Shown one piece after another: positions 15,690 through 23,936 of a DNA stretch of 64,000 nucleotides (within the stretch, counting starts at the first letter, position 1; every line of letters begins with the position of its first letter). Source of the DNA: Bradyrhizobium iriomotense (GTDB lineage: Bacteria > Pseudomonadota > Alphaproteobacteria > Rhizobiales > Xanthobacteraceae); the NCBI RefSeq assembly GCF_030160715.1, contig NZ_BSOW01000008.1, positions 186,001-250,000 of the forward strand. Direction: 5' to 3'. The notes beneath the pieces are model-generated. The model did no database searches and was not told where the DNA came from. It saw only the letters and a list, made by a program, of their open reading frames with translations. A program made the translations under genes and the position numbers.

Positions 15690-17270
15690 GTGGAAGCAAA
15701 CGCTGATCCGGCAACCATTGCAGATCTCGTGGCGGCCCAGGCCGCCCGCGATCCCGCGAAGATTGCCCTGACCTTCGTGGATGTTGCGACGGACGGCACT
15801 TATCGGACCGAGCTGCGTTCCTACGCGGACCTGCAACGGAACGGCGCTGCCCTTGCAAAGCGACTGGCCGGACTCGGCTTGCGAAGGGGCGATGCATTCG
15901 CCCTCATGATGGCGAACCATCCCGAATTCGTCGAGGCCATGCTTGCGGCCGCGTTGCTGGGCGCGGTGTTCGTACCAATCGATCCCAGGACGATCGGCGA
16001 GAAGCTTTCCTTCATGCTCGAGCACGCTCAATGCCGTGGCGTGGTCTGCTCGTCCGACTGCGCCGCCGCCATCGCCGATCTGGGTCACACCGCCCTCTCC
16101 TGGGCGGTGACCCTTGGAGAGCCCACAAAGGCCGCAGCAATCGCGCCGGCGAGCCTCGGCTACGCAGCCGCGATCAAGGACGGTGGCTCGCCCGACCGGA
16201 TCGATATTTCAGCCGCAGAGACCATGATGCTGATGTTCACATCCGGGACGACAGGCAATCCAAAGGCCGTCGTGATCTCCCATGGCGCCTATATGAGCCG
16301 GGCGCGCGGCATGCACGGGATCGATCTCGGCGCCGACGATGTCCTCTACACCGGCCTGTCGCTGACGCACATCAACGCACAGGGCACGCTGCGCATCGGC
16401 CTGACATCAGGCCTGCCGGTCGTCATCAGCCGCAAGTTCAGCAAGCGGCACCTTTGGCCGATCTGCCGCAAATTCGGCTGCACCGTGTTCAATCTCCTCG
16501 GCGGCATGATTCCGGAGATCTACAGCATCCCGGAGAGTCCTGACGATGCCGACAACCCCGTCCGCCTCATCATCAGCGCCGGCATGCCGGCTGACCTCTG
16601 GCGCGAGTATGAGCGCCGCTATGGCGTGACGATCTGCGAGATCTACGGCTCGACCGAGGGCGGAGGTGCACTCACAAATCCGTCCGGCGCCGGTCCGCTC
16701 GGCAGCCTTGGCAAGCCGCCTCCCGGGCTCGAGGCCGCGATCTTCGATGATGACGGCAGGCGCTGCCCGCCCCTTCAGCCCGGCGAGCTCAGATTTCGGC
16801 GCATGGATGGAGAGCCCATCAGGGTTTCCTACTTCCGGAATCAGCAAGCAAGCTACGACAAGACGATCGACGGCTGGTTTCGGACGGGCGACGTCGTGCA
16901 TGAGGACGAGAACGGCTGGTTCTTCTTCCACTATCGGATTGGCGGCGGCGTTCGGCGCAACGGAGATTTCATCAACACGGCCCTCGTCGAAGCGGCCCTC
17001 ATCAAGTCGGGCCTCGTCTCGGATGTGTTCGTCTATGGCGTTGCGACCCCCCGGAACGTGGCCGGCGAAAAGACGCTCGTTGCAGCCGTCGTCCCGAGCG
17101 ACGCAGACTTCGACCAGACTGCTCTGGTCGAATATTGCGCAACGAAGCTGCAAAAGCGGGACATCCCCGAGATCATCCAGGTGCTCCGCGAGATTCCAAA
17201 GACCATCTCCGAAAAGCCGATCGAACGCGCCTGCATCGAGCGGCTGCATCAGGATGGCCTGCTGAGCTGA
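15690..17270 (+). CDS. AMP-forming acyl/aryl-CoA ligase (CaiC-like)
   Basis: 526 aa from GTG 15690, six bases after the VOC stop. The AMP-binding superfamily motifs are complete: MLMFTSGTTGNPKAVV (phosphate loop, near residue 188), EIYGSTEGGG (A5), GWFRTGDVVHEDENGWFFF (A7) and the hinge RIGGGVRRNGDFINT. The C-terminal domain ends SEKPIERACIERL, keeping a Lys in the usual catalytic region. It activates a carboxylic acid with ATP and joins it to CoA. Similarity is to carnitine/crotonobetaine and 4-coumarate type ligases. With the binding protein and VOC neighbours it probably starts breakdown of an imported acid. The GTG start could instead lie slightly upstream. Confidence 0.88.
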   Translation: MEANADPATIADLVAAQAARDPAKIALTFVDVATDGTYRTELRSYADLQRNGAALAKRLAGLGLRRGDAFALMMANHPEFVEAMLAAALLGAVFVPIDPRTIGEKLSFMLEHAQCRGVVCSSDCAAAIADLGHTALSWAVTLGEPTKAAAIAPASLGYAAAIKDGGSPDRIDISAAETMMLMFTSGTTGNPKAVVISHGAYMSRARGMHGIDLGADDVLYTGLSLTHINAQGTLRIGLTSGLPVVISRKFSKRHLWPICRKFGCTVFNLLGGMIPEIYSIPESPDDADNPVRLIISAGMPADLWREYERRYGVTICEIYGSTEGGGALTNPSGAGPLGSLGKPPPGLEAAIFDDDGRRCPPLQPGELRFRRMDGEPIRVSYFRNQQASYDKTIDGWFRTGDVVHEDENGWFFFHYRIGGGVRRNGDFINTALVEAALIKSGLVSDVFVYGVATPRNVAGEKTLVAAVVPSDADFDQTALVEYCATKLQKRDIPEIIQVLREIPKTISEKPIERACIERLHQDGLLS

Positions 17271-17275
17271 ATTTC

Positions 17276-17380
17276 TAGAGCGTGATCCGGAAAAGTGTGA
17301 AGCGGTTTTCCGAAAAGATCATGCGCAAACAACAACCTAAAGCGCGATGGTGATTCATCCCAATCTCATCGCGCTTTAGG
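17276..17380 (+). repeat. Composite dispersed repeat, TAGAGCGTGATCCGG plus CCTAAAGCGCGAT (copy 2)
   Basis: First part: TAGAGCGTGATCCGGAAAA, then a short hairpin (GGAAAA/TTTTCC) and GATCATGCGCAAACAACAA. Second part: perfect 13-base arms CCTAAAGCGCGAT (17336-17348) and ATCGCGCTTTAGG (17368-17380). The first half matches the elements at 18333-18410 and 59687-59739, and the second half the element at 11696-11752. It begins five bases after the CoA ligase stop and may also end that transcript. Confidence 0.8.
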
Positions 17381-17406
17381 ATTGCGTCGACGAGGCCGCC
17401 CTCGCC

Positions 17407-17901
17407 CTACTTCCTGTTCTCCTCACAGAACTTCAGCGCGCCCAGCACCTCGCCCGCGCGCGGGATCTGCATTTCGATGCTGTCCTCGTCGTCATCCTCG
17501 AAATCGACGGTGAGGCGCTTTGCCTTCGACAGCTTGTCGAGGATCGACTGGTTGAACTCGAAGATGCCGCGCACGGTGGTCTTGTCCATGACCTCCCACT
17601 TGGCGCTCTTCATGATGTCGGCGTCGTCGGTGCCGAAGTCGGCCTTCAAGATCTCGCCGACCTTGTCCCACTCCCAGCCGTCATAGATCATCACGATGAC
17701 GATCGCCTTGTCGGAGTAGGACAGCACGATCACATAGTCGCGGTTCTCGTCCTCCTTGTCCTTGTAGCCGCGGCTCGCATTGCAGTGTGTATCCTGCGAG
17801 CGCTTCTCGATCGTCCAGTCGCCGACCTTGGATTGCTGCGCCAGCGCGGGTGTCGCCGAAAATCCCGCAAGCAGCGCGATCGCGAAAAGCAATTTCTTCA
17901 T
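17407..17901 (-). CDS. Hypothetical exported acidic protein
   Basis: 164 aa from ATG 17901, where the protein opens with a clear signal peptide (MKKLLFAIALLAGFSATPALAQ, about 1-22). The mature part begins KVGDWTIEKRSQDTHC, similar in layout to IalB-type and related alphaproteobacterial periplasmic proteins, and contains an acidic run (VDFEDDDEDSIEMQ). Two cysteines remain in the mature part (DTHC and LKFCEENRK), possibly one disulphide. No enzyme motif seen. GGGG before ATATTG is the likely ribosome binding site. The gene stands alone. Confidence 0.75.
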   Translation of the reverse strand: MKKLLFAIALLAGFSATPALAQQSKVGDWTIEKRSQDTHCNASRGYKDKEDENRDYVIVLSYSDKAIVIVMIYDGWEWDKVGEILKADFGTDDADIMKSAKWEVMDKTTVRGIFEFNQSILDKLSKAKRLTVDFEDDDEDSIEMQIPRAGEVLGALKFCEENRK

Positions 17902-18139
17902 ATTGTCCCCCCAGCCATTTCCCCGGAACAAGCTGACCATCTCTGCGGGAGAGCCGCAAGGGGTTCGACAACCCCCAACGGACGGCACAACCTGTAATAG
18001 CGTGGTTAACGGGTACGAAGGTCCGGCCGCCTGCGGAGTACCCAGCGGTTCCGACGAAACCCTTTCCCAAAACCACGAAACACGCCTGAAACAGACCGCC
18101 CCCTATGCTGGTCGCCAAAATCATACAGGGACGGCCACC

Positions 18140-18223
18140 ATGCAATTCTTCCTCGAGCTGATTTGGGACTATTCTTGCGGCCAATATCTCGTTGCCCTGC
18201 CTCCGCAGGAGGACGAGCTATGA
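18140..18223 (+). CDS. Candidate 27-residue protein, first of a coupled pair
   Basis: ATG 18140 to TGA 18221-18223, 27 aa: an amphipathic, aromatic-rich N part (MQFFLELIWDYSCGQY) and an acidic tail (PPQEDEL). The stop overlaps the next ATG as ATGA. Its last codons carry the AGGAGG ribosome binding site of the second ORF, so it may act as a leader peptide that couples translation. The upstream ribosome binding site (CAGGGACGG) is weak. Too short for usual gene finders; function unknown. Confidence 0.45.
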   Translation: MQFFLELIWDYSCGQYLVALPPQEDEL

Positions 18224-18312
18224 TCGAGCTGATCTCCGCCTTCCTCGCTCTCTGCAGCATCGGCGTTTTCGCAGCGCACGCGCTCGACGCCTACCGCACC
18301 TCACACTACTGA
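18220..18312 (+). CDS. Candidate 30-residue single-span membrane peptide
   Basis: ATG 18220 to TGA 18312, 30 aa. One hydrophobic segment (LISAFLALCSIGVFAAHAL) fills most of the peptide, followed by a short polar tail (DAYRTSHY). A strong AGGAGG ribosome binding site ends 7 bases before the ATG, better than that of most genes nearby. It overlaps the preceding 27-residue ORF by four bases. Peptides of this style are seen in alphaproteobacteria, but I cannot name a family. Confidence 0.5.
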   Translation: MIELISAFLALCSIGVFAAHALDAYRTSHY

Positions 18313-18332
18313 GACGGGGGCGCGCCTTTTAA

Positions 18333-18410
18333 GCATGATCTCCGCGCAAACGCGTTCCGCGTTTGTCGCGAGGGAAAACCGCTTCACACATTTCCGGATC
18401 ACGCTCTAAC
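18333..18410 (-). repeat. Dispersed repeat, GTTAGAGCGTGATCCGG type (copy 3)
   Basis: On the minus strand it reads GTTAGAGCGTGATCCGG, AAATGTGTGAAGCGG, TTTTCCCTCGCGACAAACGCG, then a GCGTTTG-rich hairpin and GGAGATCATGC. It matches the first half of the element at 17276. The TAG in its edge (18408-18406) is the stop codon of the lytic transglycosylase gene, so the element begins inside that gene's last codons. Confidence 0.78.
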
Positions 18411-19209
18411 GCGCCCCCTCCCCATCGATCTGCCGCCCCATCAGCGCGATCGCCTTCTGGTAGACGCCGGCGGCGTTCCAGGCCTCGATTGCGGCAAAAT
18501 TCGGCTCGCCCGGCTGGTAGCCGGCGCCGGCACGCCAGCCATGGGCTTTTAGAAAATTCGCGGTCGAATTCAGCGCGTTCGCGGCAACGTCGAGATTCCC
18601 GGTGCCATAGGCCAGGATGTTCTTGGGCATGAACTGGGTCTGGCCGACCTCGCCATGCATCGAGCCGCGCTGCGCGGGCGACAATGCGCCGCGGTCGATC
18701 AGCTTCAGCGCCGCATAGAGCTGATCGGTGAAGAACTCCGGACGGCGGCAGTCATAGGCGAGCGTCGCGATCGAGGACAGCATGTTCTGATTGCCGCGCT
18801 GGCTGCCAAAGCCGGTCTCCATGCCCCAGATCGCGATCAGCGGCCCCGGCGGCACCCCATACCGCTGCTGGATCGAGGCGAACAGTGCTCCCTGCGACTG
18901 CTTGAGCGAGCGCCCGCGCGCCACGATGGTCGAGGCGCCGCGCTTGGCCAGGAATTGCTCGAGGGAGAGCGAAAAACTGTGCTGGCTGCGATCGGCCGCA
19001 ATGGTCGCGCTGGCGTAATTGGCCTGCATCAACGCGCCGACGCCGGTCGCGCCGATGCCCTTGCCACGGGCCTCCTCGCCGAACTCGCGCTTCCAGCCTT
19101 CAAAACCGCCGGGCCCGTTGCCGCATTGCGCGGCGTCGGCCGCCCCGAGATGTGCGAACAGTGCCATCGCGCCGAGCGCGGCCGTCGCAATGATTCTGCC
19201 CCTGTTCAT
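18406..19209 (-). CDS. Lytic murein transglycosylase (MltB/SLT_2 family)
   Basis: 267 aa from ATG 19209 (AGAGGAATGAA is the ribosome binding site). Signal peptide about 1-27 (ending GAADAAQ), no lipobox, so likely a soluble periplasmic enzyme rather than a lipoprotein. The SLT_2 domain follows: RYGVPPGPLIAIWGMETGFG carries the catalytic Glu (about residue 131), and GSMHGEVGQTQFMPKNILAYG and NFLKAHGWRAGAGY are typical later blocks. It cleaves peptidoglycan to 1,6-anhydromuropeptides. It lacks the C-terminal peptidoglycan-binding domain of longer rhizobial paralogues. Its stop codon TAG lies in a dispersed repeat. Confidence 0.9.
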   Translation of the reverse strand: MNRGRIIATAALGAMALFAHLGAADAAQCGNGPGGFEGWKREFGEEARGKGIGATGVGALMQANYASATIAADRSQHSFSLSLEQFLAKRGASTIVARGRSLKQSQGALFASIQQRYGVPPGPLIAIWGMETGFGSQRGNQNMLSSIATLAYDCRRPEFFTDQLYAALKLIDRGALSPAQRGSMHGEVGQTQFMPKNILAYGTGNLDVAANALNSTANFLKAHGWRAGAGYQPGEPNFAAIEAWNAAGVYQKAIALMGRQIDGEGAR

Positions 19210-19363
19210 TTCATTCCTCTGTTCGGGGCATGCGCCCCGCTCGCAACCAACCGACGGCCGGGATTCGACTGCCTTCACGGCATGATCCTACGCCAGCACC
19301 GATCGCTCAAGCCCCGCCGCGCGCAAACAACGCGCGGCGCGACACTTGACATTCGCGCGGTCA

Positions 19364-20197
19364 TCAGCCGAGCAGGAAATCCATCATGATGCCCTGGTGC
19401 TGCTGATACATGTCGGTGCCGGTCGCCGTGACGCAGCCGATCTTTCGCGCGGCTGCGATGAAGGGCGAGACCTCCGGCTTGGTGATGACACAGCCGCAAT
19501 AGGTCGACGGCGCGAGTTTTGCGACGTCGACCGGCACTGGATCGCCCTCCATCATGCCGGCGGGCGTGGCGTTGGCCACGAAACCGAAACCTGTGGGATC
19601 GGTCGAACCCGCCAGCGCGCGGCCCTTGCCGAGCCTGTTGAGCTGATCGATCAGCACGTCGCGCCGCTCGATTGCTGTGTCATGAATGGCGATCTCGCGG
19701 ACGCCAGCCTCGACCATCGCGAGCGCAATCGCCGAGCCGGCACCGCCGGCACCGACCAGCAGTGCGCGCATCCCGTCAGGGTCGATCCCCTTGGCGCGCG
19801 CCGCACCGACGAAACCGAGTCCGTCCACCATGTCGCCATGCCAGGCGCCATCCGCCCGGCGGCGCATCAGGTTCACGGTGCGCAGGAAATGCGCGCGATC
19901 GGTGGCGCTGGCGCAGGCCTGGTAGCAGGCGAATTTATGCGGAATGGTCGCGACGATGCCGTCGAGATTCTTCAGCCGCCTCGCCACCCCGAGGAAGTCG
20001 GACAGATCGGCTGGCGCGACCTGGACGGGGACGAGGATGCCGTCATGACCGCGTGCTGCGAAGGCGGCTGTGAGCCCCGCGGGCGCGCGCACCTGGGCGA
20101 TGGGATCGCCGACGATGACATAGAGCCGCGTCGCGCCGCTCAGCGTCGCGATGTTGGATGCGCCGGCTGTGCCGGTCTTGTGATTGCCCGGTGACAT
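19364..20197 (-). CDS. Shikimate/quinate dehydrogenase-like NAD(P) oxidoreductase
   Basis: 277 aa from ATG 20197, preceded by GGAGGAAG. The N-terminal substrate domain keeps the catalytic Lys (VATIPHK) and Asp (HGDMVDGLGF), and the Rossmann domain has LLVGAGGAGSAIA. The usual substrate-carboxylate motif (PIxHSxSP) is changed to DPIAQVRAP, losing the serines that bind shikimate. It is therefore probably an AroE paralogue acting on another hydroxy acid, such as quinate or an aminoshikimate-like compound, and not the housekeeping AroE. It lies 59 bases after the end of the aromatic-acid exporter operon on the same strand and may be its last gene. Confidence 0.82.
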   Translation of the reverse strand: MSPGNHKTGTAGASNIATLSGATRLYVIVGDPIAQVRAPAGLTAAFAARGHDGILVPVQVAPADLSDFLGVARRLKNLDGIVATIPHKFACYQACASATDRAHFLRTVNLMRRRADGAWHGDMVDGLGFVGAARAKGIDPDGMRALLVGAGGAGSAIALAMVEAGVREIAIHDTAIERRDVLIDQLNRLGKGRALAGSTDPTGFGFVANATPAGMMEGDPVPVDVAKLAPSTYCGCVITKPEVSPFIAAARKIGCVTATGTDMYQQHQGIMMDFLLG

Positions 20198-20256
20198 CGA
20201 TGCTTCCTCCGCGGCGGACGGCCGGTATGCAGAAGGCCCTTGCCGCAACCTGGTAG

Positions 20257-21123
20257 CTAGTTCAGCACCTCGACGGTCGCCGAGCGGCCGGCGACCAGGG
20301 CGATGTTGTCGGGAATCTGGTCGAGCGCGATCCGCACGGGAACGCGCTGCGCCAGGCGTACCCAGCTGAAGGTCGGGTTGACGTTGGCGAGCAAATTCGC
20401 GCCCGCGGCGCGGTCGCGATCCTCGATGCCGGCGGCGATGCTTTCGACATGGCCGGTGAGCTTCACCGGATCGCCCATCAGGCGAACCTGCACCTTGTCG
20501 CCGATGCGGATGCGCGCGAGCTTGGTCTCCTCGAAATAGCCTTCGACATGCAGCGTGTCGCTGTCGACCAGCGCCATCACGCCCTTGCCGGCCGTCACAT
20601 AGGCACCCGGCCGCAGGTCCATGTTGGTGATAATGCCGTTCACCGAGGCGCGCACGTCGCTACGATCGAGATTGAGCTGGGCCAACGCGCGGTCGGCGAC
20701 CGCCTGATCGTAGGCCGCCTTAGCCTGCAACTGCGTGGCGAGCACCTGCTCCTGCTTCTGCTGCGAGACCGCGTCGGTGGTGAGCGCGCTGTAGCGCTTC
20801 AGGTCGGCATTGGCCTGATCGAGCGTCGCACGATGGCCGGCAAGCGCGGCGTCGGCCTGTTGCAGCGCCAGCGCAAAGCGTTCCCGATCGATGCGGAACA
20901 GGACGTCACCGCGATGGACCTTCTGGTTGTCCTTGACCAGAACCTCCGTGACGAAGCCCGACACGTCGGGCGCAACCTGGACAACGTCGGCACGGACGCG
21001 CCCGTCGCGCGTCCACGGCGCCTCCATGTAGTAGGCCCAAAGGCCGCGACCGACGGCGATCGCCGCAACGACGACAAGCACCGTCAAGGCAACCCGTCCG
21101 AGCCAGGCGAAACTCCCCTTCAT
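20257..21123 (-). CDS. HlyD-family efflux adaptor (AaeA/EmrA-like)
   Basis: 288 aa from ATG 21123. One N-terminal membrane segment (about 10-31), then the family opening EAPWTRDGRVRADVVQVAPDV-type block near residue 34, a lipoyl half KVHRGDVLFRIDRERF, a short coiled coil with Gln/Lys repeats (SQQKQEQVLATQLQAKAA) and a beta barrel. It would bridge the FUSC-type pump and the outer membrane. The ATG overlaps the DUF1656 stop (ATGA). Order marR, FUSC, DUF1656, HlyD matches the aae aromatic-carboxylic-acid exporter layout of enterobacteria, with the gene order reversed for A and B. Confidence 0.88.
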   Translation of the reverse strand: MKGSFAWLGRVALTVLVVVAAIAVGRGLWAYYMEAPWTRDGRVRADVVQVAPDVSGFVTEVLVKDNQKVHRGDVLFRIDRERFALALQQADAALAGHRATLDQANADLKRYSALTTDAVSQQKQEQVLATQLQAKAAYDQAVADRALAQLNLDRSDVRASVNGIITNMDLRPGAYVTAGKGVMALVDSDTLHVEGYFEETKLARIRIGDKVQVRLMGDPVKLTGHVESIAAGIEDRDRAAGANLLANVNPTFSWVRLAQRVPVRIALDQIPDNIALVAGRSATVEVLN

Positions 21124-21326
21124 GGCAGAAACTCCGAAAGATACACGACGCCGCCGAGAATGCAGACGAACAGCGCGAAGTTGAACAGCGCCCGATGCCA
21201 GACCAGCCGGTAGAGGCCGAACCGCTGCATCAGCCTGCGCAAGAGAGCGCTGAGCGCAAAGGCCACGATGAGCCACAACAGCAGCGCCGGAACCAGCACG
21301 CCGTAGATGTCGATCTCGTACCTCAT
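21120..21326 (-). CDS. DUF1656 (AaeX-like) small membrane protein
   Basis: 68 aa. Opens MRYEIDIYGVLVPALLLWLI, typical of DUF1656/AaeX, with two hydrophobic segments (about 8-28 and 45-64). Family members always lie between FUSC and HlyD genes, as here, and are assumed to be small subunits of the exporter; no activity is established. Its start overlaps the FUSC stop and its stop overlaps the HlyD start, both as ATGA. Confidence 0.88.
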   Translation of the reverse strand: MRYEIDIYGVLVPALLLWLIVAFALSALLRRLMQRFGLYRLVWHRALFNFALFVCILGGVVYLSEFLP

Positions 21327-23368
21327 GCCGCAAAGCTCTCCCCTCGCTGCGGACGATAGGCCGGCGCCCCCGGAAACAGTCCGCGCCGGATGCCGACGAG
21401 CCCAAGCAGCGCGTCCTCCCGAGCCTGCGGGTTGGGATCCTCGACGGCCGCAGCGAGCGCAGCGTCGATGCGCGCGAGCAGCTCGGGCGGCATGCCTCCG
21501 CCGGCATAGCGGCGAAATGCGGCGGCGAGCTGATCCAGCATGTCGTCGAGAACGAAGAGCGTGGATGCGGCGAGGCCGTAGCGTGCCCGCCTAAGGTGTA
21601 TGATGTTGAGCCCGATGCGAAGCTGCGCCAGGCTCTCTGTGTCGCGACGGTCGGCCTCCGAGACGAAGGCGATACGCTGCACGAGCAGTCCCATCCGGTG
21701 CAGCATCAGACCTGCGAACTCCGCGCGGTCGTGCTTGCCGCGACGCTCGGCGGCGACCGCCAAAGTCTTCCAGCTCGACAGCACCAGGCGCTTGGCGACC
21801 CACTCCGCCCCCACCCCGCGCGCGATCCTGGTCACGACCTCGGCGACGACGATGCCGGTGAAGAAGGCAATAGCCGAATTGGCGTAAGCGCCAAACTCCG
21901 CGCTGTAGGTCGACTGTAATGCGAGCAGCGTCGCCGTGTTCACCGCGAGCGCCGAGCCGGCGCCGGCCGTGGCCGGCCGCCCGATCAAGAGACCGTAGAT
22001 CAGGAAGGTCGGTGCCAGCGCGACGATCAGGACCTCGATATGGGAGATCGCGGGCACCACCGCGAACAGATAAATCGCAACGACCACGATCGCGACCAGC
22101 GACCACAGGCCAAAGCTGCGGATGAAGCGCGCGGGATCGTCTTGCGCGGCGAAGAAGCAACAGGCGACAGCTGCCATCATCGGCGCCGAGGCGCCGTCCG
22201 GCCAGCCGGTCCCGATCCAGAAGGCGCAGCAGATGAGAATAGCGACGACGGCACCGGCCGCCGACCATAGCGCGAGGCCGCGGTCGCGATGACGCACGGC
22301 CGCAGCCCCAGCCTCGGGATGGAAGACGAGATCGACCGTGGAAATCCTGCGGCCGGCGGCGATCGCCTCGCTCAGCGCGCGGCAGTCACAGGAGAGATCG
22401 ACGAGCTCGCGCAATCGCGACAGGAGGCTGGTCGTGATGATCCGCTCCCAGGAGGCGTTGCCGTCGAGCGCGGCCTGCCGCGCCTCGATCGTGGCGCGGA
22501 TCGGCCCAGCCGGCCGCCGCGCGTCCTCCGAGACCCAGGTGCCGATATCCGCAAGCAGGCGGTTCAGCTCGGGCTGCGCCTTGAGACCCCGTTCGCCAAG
22601 CGCGTCCAGCCGATCCTCGATCGAGGCGATCACCGGCAAGAGCATCAACATCCGCAACCGGATTTCACGCAGGCCAGAGACGGCCTCGACGTCCGCAAGG
22701 CGGTCATAGCCGAGATGGACCGCAAGCGTATCGATCTCGACGATGTCGGTGGCAAGGCGCAGTCGGAGCGTGCGGCGTGCTTCGTCGGGGCCGCGACCGA
22801 GCAATGTGTCGTGGCTCAGGCGGCGCGCGTCCCTCAGCCAGTGGTCGACGCGCGCAGCGACGGCCGGCGCGACGCTGCGGGGAAAAACGAGGGTCGAGAC
22901 CAGGCTCGCACAGATGATGCCGAGCGAGATCTCCTCCACGCGCGCAATCGCAGTGTCAAAGATGTTTCCGGGGTCGGAGACAGAAGGAAAGCCGATCAAC
23001 GCAACCGTGTAGCCGGCCAGCATGAAGAGATAGCTGCGCGGCGTGCCGTCGAGCAGCGAGACATAAAGGCAGAGACCGACCCAAAGCGCGATTGCGAGGC
23101 AGAGCAGTTCCGGCGCGTCGACGAGATTGGGCACCATAGCCACCGTCGCCGTGGCCCCGACGAGCGTCCCGATCACACGGAAGAACGCCTTCGAGCTGGT
23201 CGCGCCGGCGAGCGGCTGCGAGGTGATGTAGACGGTTGCCATCGCCCAATAGGGCCGCGGCAGGTCCATCCATAACGCGATGACGAGTGCCAGCATCGAC
23301 GCCGCGAACGTCTTCAAGGCGAAGATGAGGTCCGCGTGGCGGACCAGGAAGGGCTCATCAGCGCGCAT
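21323..23368 (-). CDS. FUSC-family aromatic acid exporter (AaeB-like)
   Basis: 681 aa, the usual length. Two hydrophobic blocks of about six membrane segments each (residues about 10-165 and 355-510), each followed by a cytoplasmic helical region. Family blocks: PRPYWAMATVYITSQPLAGATSSKAFFRVIGT-type start near residue 35 and the second-half repeat WPDGASAPMMAAVACCFFAAQDDP near 390. It exports aromatic carboxylates or similar compounds with proton exchange. It starts 2 bases after the marR stop and is coupled to DUF1656. The window's many aromatic pathways give a reason for such a relief valve. Confidence 0.88.
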   Translation of the reverse strand: MRADEPFLVRHADLIFALKTFAASMLALVIALWMDLPRPYWAMATVYITSQPLAGATSSKAFFRVIGTLVGATATVAMVPNLVDAPELLCLAIALWVGLCLYVSLLDGTPRSYLFMLAGYTVALIGFPSVSDPGNIFDTAIARVEEISLGIICASLVSTLVFPRSVAPAVAARVDHWLRDARRLSHDTLLGRGPDEARRTLRLRLATDIVEIDTLAVHLGYDRLADVEAVSGLREIRLRMLMLLPVIASIEDRLDALGERGLKAQPELNRLLADIGTWVSEDARRPAGPIRATIEARQAALDGNASWERIITTSLLSRLRELVDLSCDCRALSEAIAAGRRISTVDLVFHPEAGAAAVRHRDRGLALWSAAGAVVAILICCAFWIGTGWPDGASAPMMAAVACCFFAAQDDPARFIRSFGLWSLVAIVVVAIYLFAVVPAISHIEVLIVALAPTFLIYGLLIGRPATAGAGSALAVNTATLLALQSTYSAEFGAYANSAIAFFTGIVVAEVVTRIARGVGAEWVAKRLVLSSWKTLAVAAERRGKHDRAEFAGLMLHRMGLLVQRIAFVSEADRRDTESLAQLRIGLNIIHLRRARYGLAASTLFVLDDMLDQLAAAFRRYAGGGMPPELLARIDAALAAAVEDPNPQAREDALLGLVGIRRGLFPGAPAYRPQRGESFAA

Positions 23369-23370
23369 GA

Positions 23371-23844
23371 CTATTTCGCCTCTGAACCAGTCTTCGCGTC
23401 ATGCAGGCGGCTGGCGCGCTGCTCGATGCGCTGGAGCGTCGCGAAGGTTATCGCAAGTTCCTCCGCTCCGATATCCTTGAGGAGGTTCGCCCGCACGCGG
23501 CGCAGAATGCGGTTGGTTTCCTCAACCTTGGCTTTGCCTGTTGCCGTAAGGTGTAGCGTTTTGGCACGCCGGTCGGTCGGATCCTCGCGGCGTTCCACGA
23601 GTCCCTCGGCCTCGAGCAGATCGATCAGCCGCACCAACGAAGGTCCCTCGATCCCCAATTCGTCGGCGAGCACGCCCTGGCGCACTGAAGTTCCCTGCCG
23701 CGACAGCAGCAGGAGCGGAATCGCGGTCGCATAGGACAGGCCGTAATTGGACAGCGCCTGGTCCGACTCGCGGCGCCAGATGCGGCCCAGGCGCGTGACG
23801 AGCCGGGCGATCTCGGCATGGATATGAGCCTGCGAGGGAGCCAT
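23371..23844 (-). CDS. MarR-family transcriptional regulator of the exporter operon
   Basis: 157 aa. Winged HTH with YGLSYATAIPLLLLSRQG, LADELGIEGPSLVRLIDLLEAEGLVERRED and the wing DRRAKTLHLTATGKAKVEE, all standard for MarR. It is first in the minus-strand exporter operon, two bases before the FUSC gene, and faces an MFS pump gene across about 90 bases. MarR regulators of this kind usually repress both sides and are released by aromatic acids. A candidate operator is listed separately. Confidence 0.9.
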   Translation of the reverse strand: MAPSQAHIHAEIARLVTRLGRIWRRESDQALSNYGLSYATAIPLLLLSRQGTSVRQGVLADELGIEGPSLVRLIDLLEAEGLVERREDPTDRRAKTLHLTATGKAKVEETNRILRRVRANLLKDIGAEELAITFATLQRIEQRASRLHDAKTGSEAK

Positions 23845-23869
23845 GCAAATTAGATAGGACGCAAACTAT

Positions 23870-23882
23870 TAGCTGACAACTA
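23870..23882. promoter_or_regulatory. Candidate MarR operator in the marR/MFS divergent promoter
   Basis: TAGCTGACAACTA is an imperfect palindrome (10 of 13 positions pair with the reverse complement). It sits in an AT-rich stretch (23846-23890), where AACTAT occurs twice 14 bases apart. It lies midway between the divergent starts at 23844 and 23937, where one protein could control both genes. Confidence 0.35.
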
Positions 23883-23936
23883 TATAGGTGAGGATATTTC
23901 GAGCAATCACGGGAAAGCGAACGAGATCGACGCATC

